Positions 6,619 through 10,378 of a DNA stretch of 10,378 nt are shown here, one piece after another (position 1 is the stretch's first letter; the number at the start of each line of letters is the position of its first letter). The stretch is from the NCBI GenBank assembly GCA_002284615.2, contig MU069667.1, forward strand, positions 366,730 to 377,107, given 5' to 3'. The stretch is from Dunaliella salina (taxonomy: Eukaryota > Chlorophyta > Chlorophyceae > Chlamydomonadales > Dunaliellaceae). The notes beneath the pieces were generated by a model that did no database searches, was not told where the DNA came from, and saw only the letters and a list, made by a program, of their open reading frames with translations. The position numbers and the translations under genes are program-made.

Positions 6619-6880
6619 CCATTTTAGAACGCTCCCCTCATTCTATTCATTTCTACAAAGTCAAAGCCCATTCTGGCATTGTAGGAAATGAGGGGGCTGA
6701 TGCTTGCGCTTGCACCGCAGCCCTCTCAGACACCATAGACATTGTATTTCCAGATGCCAGGGGCCATTCCACAATTTTTACTGGCTTTGATTGAAGACCT
6801 CTTCCTCACGAGATGATGGCATACACTGCTCCAACGCTTTCCCGATGCACTACCTCACCAACCTGAACAACAAACTTTAA
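6619..6880 (+). pseudogene. LINE RNase H domain, C-terminal part
   Basis: Continuation of the RNase H interrupted at 2957. FYKVKAHSGIVGNEGADA carries the helix with the last catalytic Asp (6699-6701), as in retroelement RNases H. Frame problems follow: in the region matching minus-strand sequence 8150-8190, a one-base shift near 6760-6770 is needed to read PFHNFYWL, and then a TGA stop interrupts the frame. The end aligns with the minus-strand copy up to its 3' edge at about 8034. Together with 2606-2957 all four acidic positions were present, so the domain was complete before the insertion and the later decay. Confidence 0.8.
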
Positions 6881-7886
6881 AAAGCACAAATGCACGAGAA
6901 ACAGAAGCTTGGTTCTGCTGACACCTCTGGCTACCATTACGGGAGATGGCAGAAACTGAACGATGCCATACTACCAACCACCATTGCAAACACTGAATCT
7001 CGCAACCCAACCTCTCAACTTGCTAACAAGGAAATCAGCAATTCTTCTGGAAAAATCCATGGATTACCCTTAAACAGCAAATAAATATAATGAAGTATCG
7101 TATGGATACAGTGTACAATCAGAGTCATGCATTCAAATTCAACTTTGCCAGTTCTGAAAGATGCCCACTATGTGATGATATGGATTACATTGACCACATA
7201 CTCCTCAGGTGTATAAACTCAACAATGAGCGGGATGCACACCAACAGACACAATGCAGCCTTAAGTCTTCGTGTAAAAGCCCTCAGTAAAGGCCGGTATG
7301 GCTCGTCCCTTATTGGCATGGATGGCTGCAGTAACGAGAGATTCCTGGATCAGGGCTTACAGGTCTGTAAAAACATATCAAGAGCTATTCCAGACTGGGT
7401 TTTCTCTAATGGTACTTGCTCCCCTGCCCGGCACCAAACCCACCTGATGCTATCTTTGTGCGCCCTCTTCCAGGCAGACAAACTCACCTGGATCCTTCCA
7501 AGATCCCTCCTCAAGACAGGGACACACATCTTGTTGAAGTAAAATTCTGTCCTGATACAAATCCCTTCATCACTCTTGAACGTGCTGTGACCCAACATTC
7601 TGACACCATAACCAGACTTAAAACCCGCAGCACCAGACCCCTTGTAAATCTGGGCCTGACTAAGCAAAAAGCCAAATCACTAGCAGCCAAGGACCATGCC
7701 ACCCGAAGATTAACCACTATCAAAAACACCAGACACGCTCTTTGCCATCAGGGAGCTTCTGGGAGGGGGTTTGCTGGACGCGCGGCAACGGAGGACGGGA
7801 GGAGGAGAGTCCGGGCGGCAAGAGGCATGGCGAGCAGCAACCCTCCAGATCCCCACTTATCTGTTCCTGACTCTCTCCTAGGCTAG
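6881..7886 (+). pseudogene. LINE C-terminal CCHC finger and restriction-like endonuclease
   Basis: Spread over three frames: 6890-7084 (linker), 7090-7410 and about 7416-7886. The finger CPLCDDMDYIDHILLRC (7162-7212) is C-x2-C-x7-H-x4-C, the signature next to the restriction-like endonuclease of R2-type LINEs. RHN (7246-7254) follows, also typical. A PD pair at 7390-7395 lies just before a frameshift near 7410. The next frame has P-P-D (7440-7448, where the minus copy has R-P-D) and HLVEVKFC with E-x-K (7536-7544). The domain nicks target DNA for target-primed reverse transcription. A segment after TRSTR (about 7635) seems deleted compared with the minus-strand copy. The C-terminus is Arg/Gly-rich and ends at TAG 7884-7886. 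Confidence 0.82.
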
Positions 7887-8030
7887 CTGGGTCTAGTATA
7901 GTTTTTGAGGGCCCTCTGGTGAGGCCACTGCTACCTTGCTAGCCTGCTAGCTTGTTAGTGGACCTTCCCTTAATGCACGCGGCCTCTGGCTTGCATAGAC
8001 TTTTCATTTTCTTTTTTCTTTTTCTTTTCA
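7887..8030 (+). other. LINE 3' UTR and pyrimidine-rich tail
   Basis: The 3' UTR is short and holds several GCTAGC palindromes (7880-7955). It ends in a T/C tail made of TTTTC-like units (about 8000-8029) instead of poly(A). The minus-strand LINE also ends in a T/C tract after the same GC(A/G)TAGACTTTT phrase, so this is probably the family's genuine 3' end, the site where reverse transcription starts. Confidence 0.6.
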
Positions 8031-8033
8031 AAG

Positions 8034-8515
8034 CCAAGCCTATGCTGTTTGTGCATGTGCACCTGAAGTTTGTCATTCAGGTTTGTGAAATATTGGATTG
8101 GGAAAGCATGCCATCATTTGGCGCATGAGGGGTCTTCAATGACAGCCAGTAGAAATTGTGGAAAGGGATTGTGGCATCTGGAAGTACAATGTCTGTGGTG
8201 CCTGTGAGGGCTGCCATGCGAGTTGCCTACGCCAGCACGGGTTCAGGGTTTAGGGTTTAAGTCATCAAATGACTTTATAGTAATAAATAGGGCGTGGGGA
8301 ATGCAGCAATATGGTTGATATTACGTGATCAATCTCTGCATGCAGTTGGTACCTCATGCGCATCGGATTCGGGGTTTGTCTTGAAATCTGGCAGAGGCAG
8401 GATGCATTATCAGTGGCAATGGCAGTTTGCTCTTGTTGGAGTGCCACAAGGATGGGTGCAAGTTCTGCTCTGGTGTTGGTGTTAGTAGGCCCATGACCAT
8501 TGGTTTTTATATGCA
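8034..8515 (-). pseudogene. RNase H fragment of another LINE copy, minus strand
   Basis: Homologous to 2755-2957 joined to 6619-6918 of the plus copy, read in reverse. It is open from 8515 to 8265 with RAEL (catalytic Glu) and IATD (catalytic Asp). It lacks the YTDGS start, because homology begins just downstream of it. The hAT target octamer occurs once (8315-8322), so this copy was never interrupted there. Right after YYKV, the stretch that should encode the GNEGAD motif is replaced by a short inverted repeat and telomere-type repeats, removing the last catalytic Asp. Homology resumes near GCAGCCCTC (8209-8217). Its right edge abuts the protease-coding LINE at about 8516 and its left edge the tail of the plus LINE at about 8030. 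Confidence 0.8.
8245..8259. repeat. interstitial plant-type telomere repeats
   Basis: AGGGTTTAGGGTTTA: two TTTAGGG units, with a third degenerate unit before (GGGTTC). On the minus strand they read CCCTAAA. They lie next to AAGTCAT-CAA-ATGACTT (8262-8278), a 7-bp inverted repeat with a 3-nt loop. They replace about 30 bp of RNase H coding sequence, while the total distance between conserved flanks stays almost unchanged (71 versus 69 bp). Confidence 0.7.
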
Positions 8516-8516
8516 G

Positions 8517-9740
8517 CAATTGGCCGCACAAAGCCCTTTGTCAGGTTCTGGGGACCATATCATCCAGATGTGGCCGGAAGAAACCCAAAATCTCACTTCT
8601 CACAAAATTGGAGATGTTCTGGGAACACTGGAAAACAAACTCCATGTTCTAAACACAGAATTGGCTAGGCACTCCACAAATGCCTTCATCGGCAAAAACA
8701 TCAGTCACGCCTTCGCCATCAAAAAAATTAACAGCTCCTGGTATCTGTTTGACTCAGAACTCATGTATCCTAGCATCATCACAGACGATAAAAACTCACA
8801 AAATTGGGGAGGCATGGCTCATACCTTTGAGATCTTCGTCCTTAAGCACAAAACGTCCCAGAATGGCTACCCTTGCCCACAGCTGTACATGGAAGCTCAA
8901 GACAAAGCATTCTGTCTTTTACATGCTTTTAACATGGCCATGGGCTCACACATTCTCTCTGGCGGCTCTGTTCTTTCCCAAATCAGGCTGCTAGAACGTA
9001 CCCTCACCCAGCGCAATCTGGCACATATCTCCCTACGCCACTTTTACACACCTGTCATAGGAAAATTCTATATCACTATTGTAAACCACTACCTGCATTC
9101 CTCACCCTGGAATGCAGATTATAACTTTTACCTCCACTGCTCCCGCATAGACCTCCAACCAGGTCAAATCAATCAAAACCTTGTGGAGTCCCTATCAAAT
9201 ACCTCTGCTTGCGCATCAGCTATCATCCTCACCTCCAGAAACTGTGATGGCCAGCTCCATGCCAAAGCCCTCAGGAAAGTTGGAAATGCCTTTCCTCAAG
9301 CCCAGAGTACCTGGTGCCTCCTGGACTCTGAAAACTCCCACCCTATCTACCCGACAACAGAAGGTAGCTGGCATCAGCTTAGTGGAAATGTTCTCACAAT
9401 TCAGTCTGGCTCCTTCTAGAGCCATCTGGCTGCTGCATCTGATCTTCATTTCGCCGATCCACACATTCCCTTCTCACCTGAGACCACTGCAAGCCAAAAT
9501 GCTAACACCATCCATGTGGCTAATGCTGCTCCTCTCCCTTAGCACCATGCAAGGGACCACCAGAACAGCCCTGCCACAACCCCTCAACTTGGTGTTGAGT
9601 CAACAAATAGCACCATTTCACATTCCAGCAAGCATATCCACAGTTCCCACTCAAAGGAAAAGGAAAAGGAAAAGCTACGCAAGCGGGACCAGCCCCCAAG
9701 CATCATGGAAGGAACAACCTTGCTGCGAACAACGTATTGA
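8517..9740 (+). pseudogene. tandem Josephin-like cysteine protease region of LINE
   Basis: Open from the LINE edge to TAG 9417-9419. The same frame then continues 40 codons to TAG 9538-9540 and on to TGA at about 9740, so I read it as one decayed frame. First domain (C-terminal half only): HAFAIKKINSSWYLFDSE, with His 8706-8708 and Asp 8751-8753 fifteen residues apart and Trp between, as I recall for ataxin-3. Second domain (complete): Q-x4-C-x2-H-A-x-N at 8898-8933, with Cys 8913-8915, then His 9258-9260 and WCLLDSE with Asp 9324-9326. The Cys-His distance (115 residues) suits a Josephin fold. The linker is Ser/His/Gln-rich and ends in a Lys/Glu/Arg cluster near 9655-9690. Role: deubiquitinase-like or polyprotein cleavage, both inferred. 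OTU or another cysteine protease clan is the alternative. Confidence 0.68.
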
Positions 9741-9750
9741 ACCTCCAAAG

Positions 9751-9833
9751 GTCCGCCCACCTGGGCTTGAACCCGGGGTCACCTCCGTCACTGAAGGCTC
9801 CCGAGAGAGGCGCAACTGCTGGACCACGGATCC
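9751..9833 (-). pseudogene. tRNA-like sequence with A and B boxes
   Basis: On the minus strand, TGGTCCAGCAG (9826-9816) fits the tRNA A box (TRGYnnARnnG). GGTTCAAGCCC (9773-9763) fits the B box (GGTTCRAnYCC), and it is preceded by GGTGACC as in many tRNA T-arms. The T-stem pairs with one mismatch, but the acceptor arms pair only with a bulge (GGATCCG with CGGACC), and no clean anticodon arm can be assigned. It is therefore a tRNA pseudogene or SINE head rather than a working tRNA. It lies between protease and APE coding regions, and the LINE frame differs on its two sides. Confidence 0.6.
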
Positions 9834-9880
9834 CCTGTCTTTCGGGGACCCCTGGTCGAGGCGTTCCCACTCAGACATGG

Positions 9881-10210
9881 CACGGCCACCTCAAAATTAT
9901 TAACATGAACTTCTGCGGTCTTTACAAAAGTAAGGACGATGTATATGACCTTATCACCCATCATGACCCGGACGTAATTTCTTTTACAGAAACTAGAATC
10001 ACTGGAGGTTTCAAAACGCCACAATGGCTTGACCAACTTTTGCGCGACTATGCCTGGTGGCACAGCTCCCACCACCACTCTGGCACAATCCTATGTGTCA
10101 AAAAAAGGATTGCCATTACTACCCAAGCCACTCAAGTTTTGTTCCAAGAAAAAATTGAGGGAAGGATGGTGGCTGCCAAACTGAAGACCAATCACAAAGA
10201 GCTGCTATAG
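9881..10210 (+). pseudogene. LINE apurinic endonuclease domain, N-terminal third
   Basis: LKIINMNFCGL is the first motif of the exonuclease-endonuclease-phosphatase fold, with the metal-site Asn at 9908-9910. DPDVISFTETRI holds the catalytic Glu (9989-9991). EGRMVAAKL (about 10160) matches the next conserved strand. The domain nicks target DNA to prime reverse transcription in later-branching LINEs. About 100 of the usual 220 or so residues are present before TAG 10208-10210, so the Asp-x-Asn and Ser-Asp-His motifs are missing. The loss coincides with entry into palindrome-rich sequence, probably an insertion rather than a simple stop mutation. Confidence 0.82.
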
Positions 10211-10378
10211 GGCAGAACCCACCCATGGGTGGCCAGGTGAAACCTGGCCACCTGAGCAAGACCTCAGTTTCTATGCCAAGGAACCATAGGTAAACCTAGG
10301 GCAACTGAGCAACTGCCGATTTTGGGTGCCACCTGAGGCCCCCTGAGCTCGTTTTGCTCAGGCGCCCAGGAATCCCAC
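10211..10378. other. palindrome-rich edge of an unidentified insertion
   Basis: No LINE coding continues here. CCACCCATGGGTGG (10219-10232) is a perfect 14-bp palindrome. GGTGGCCAGGT-GAA-ACCTGGCCACC (10228-10252) is an 11-bp-arm hairpin that shares its GGTGG with the palindrome. CCTGAGC-TCGTTTT-GCTCAGG (10342-10362) is another hairpin, extended outward by TGGGTGCC and GGCGCCCA with one mismatch. CACCTGAG recurs. TAGGG at 10208-10212 would fit a hAT terminus, but only one end is visible. Confidence 0.45.

Larger units (their letters stand above)
2600..8030 (+). mobile_element. Dualen/RandI-like LINE, 5'-truncated, hAT-interrupted
   Basis: A non-LTR retrotransposon fragment of about 1.8 kb once the 3661-bp insertion (hAT plus one target copy) is discounted. 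The order is RNase H, linker, CCHC zinc finger, restriction-like endonuclease, 3' UTR and a C/T-rich tail. RT, APE and protease domains are absent upstream, as expected from 5' truncation on integration or later loss. A C-terminal RLE together with RNase H, and an APE plus cysteine protease in the related copy at 8516-10210, fit Dualen/RandI. At least two frameshifts and several stops make it non-coding now. Confidence 0.8.
8516..10210 (+). mobile_element. Dualen/RandI-like LINE, 5' part
   Basis: Holds the upstream half of the element type whose downstream half is at 2600-8030: cysteine protease domains, linker, then apurinic endonuclease. It is cut at the left by the minus-strand RNase H fragment and at the right by unidentified palindromic sequence. 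RT, RNase H and RLE are not seen downstream within the window. Two in-frame TAGs (9417 and 9538) and a frame change around the tRNA-like insert mark it as dead. Confidence 0.75.

Noticed and set aside
2600..8030. 5' inversion by twin-priming to explain minus-strand LINE parts
   Set aside because: The inverted pieces (RLE/3' UTR and RNase H) are not the segments upstream of the adjacent plus-strand pieces, and they are diverged from them.
8427..8516. N-terminal extension of the protease frame upstream of 8517
   Set aside because: This part is the antisense of the minus-strand RNase H fragment; the open frame there is accidental and not LINE protease sequence.
9417..9540. In-frame TAG codons in the protease frame as possible readthrough or an altered genetic code
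   Set aside because: The neighbouring LINE copies are full of frameshifts and stops of several kinds (TAG, TGA, TAA), so ordinary decay explains them.
9751..9833. Functional tRNA gene
   Set aside because: The acceptor stem does not pair cleanly, the T-stem has a mismatch and no clear anticodon arm can be drawn.

Overview
The window is eukaryotic and made almost entirely of transposable elements. No intact host gene is visible, and neither are bacterial features such as operons or Shine-Dalgarno-spaced starts. A short interstitial run of plant-type telomere repeat (TTTAGGG, 8245-8259) and a dual-endonuclease LINE of the Dualen/RandI type, described from green algae, suggest a large repeat-rich genome of the green lineage. 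The species cannot be named from sequence alone.

Layout: 1-412 is unassigned, with GC-rich inverted repeats and one weak ORF. 413-1072 is copy 1 of a roughly 0.6 kb non-autonomous DNA transposon family (termini CAGAGG...CCTCTG), here called the CAGAGG family. 1073-1727 is non-coding, with direct repeats and a 25-nt palindrome. About 1728-2600 is the 3' end of a LINE on the minus strand (restriction-like endonuclease remnant and 3' UTR). About 2600-8030 is the 3' half of a second LINE on the plus strand: RNase H, CCHC finger with restriction-like endonuclease, 3' UTR and pyrimidine tail. Its RNase H domain is split by a 3653-bp hAT-like element (2958-6610). That element carries CAGAGG copy 2 (3113-3717), two repeat arrays and a Harbinger/Tourist-like element (5238-6427), which in turn carries CAGAGG copy 3 (5676-6336). 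8034-8515 is an RNase H fragment of a third LINE copy on the minus strand, patched with telomere repeats. 8516-10210 is the 5' part of a LINE on the plus strand: tandem Josephin-like cysteine protease domains, a charged linker holding a tRNA-like sequence, and the start of an apurinic endonuclease domain. 10211-10378 is palindrome-rich and is probably the edge of another insertion.

Taken together, the LINE fragments show an ORF order of protease, APE, (RT, not in the window), RNase H, RLE. This is the dual-endonuclease layout. Every copy is broken by stops, frameshifts, deletions or insertions, so none could act alone. The most rewarding points are the four-level nesting, which can be proved inside the window (the target sites are duplicated and an uninterrupted paralogue of the hAT target lies at 8315-8322), the tandem Josephin-like fold in a retrotransposon, the nearly invariant 55-bp core of the CAGAGG family, and the tRNA-like sequence between protease and endonuclease.
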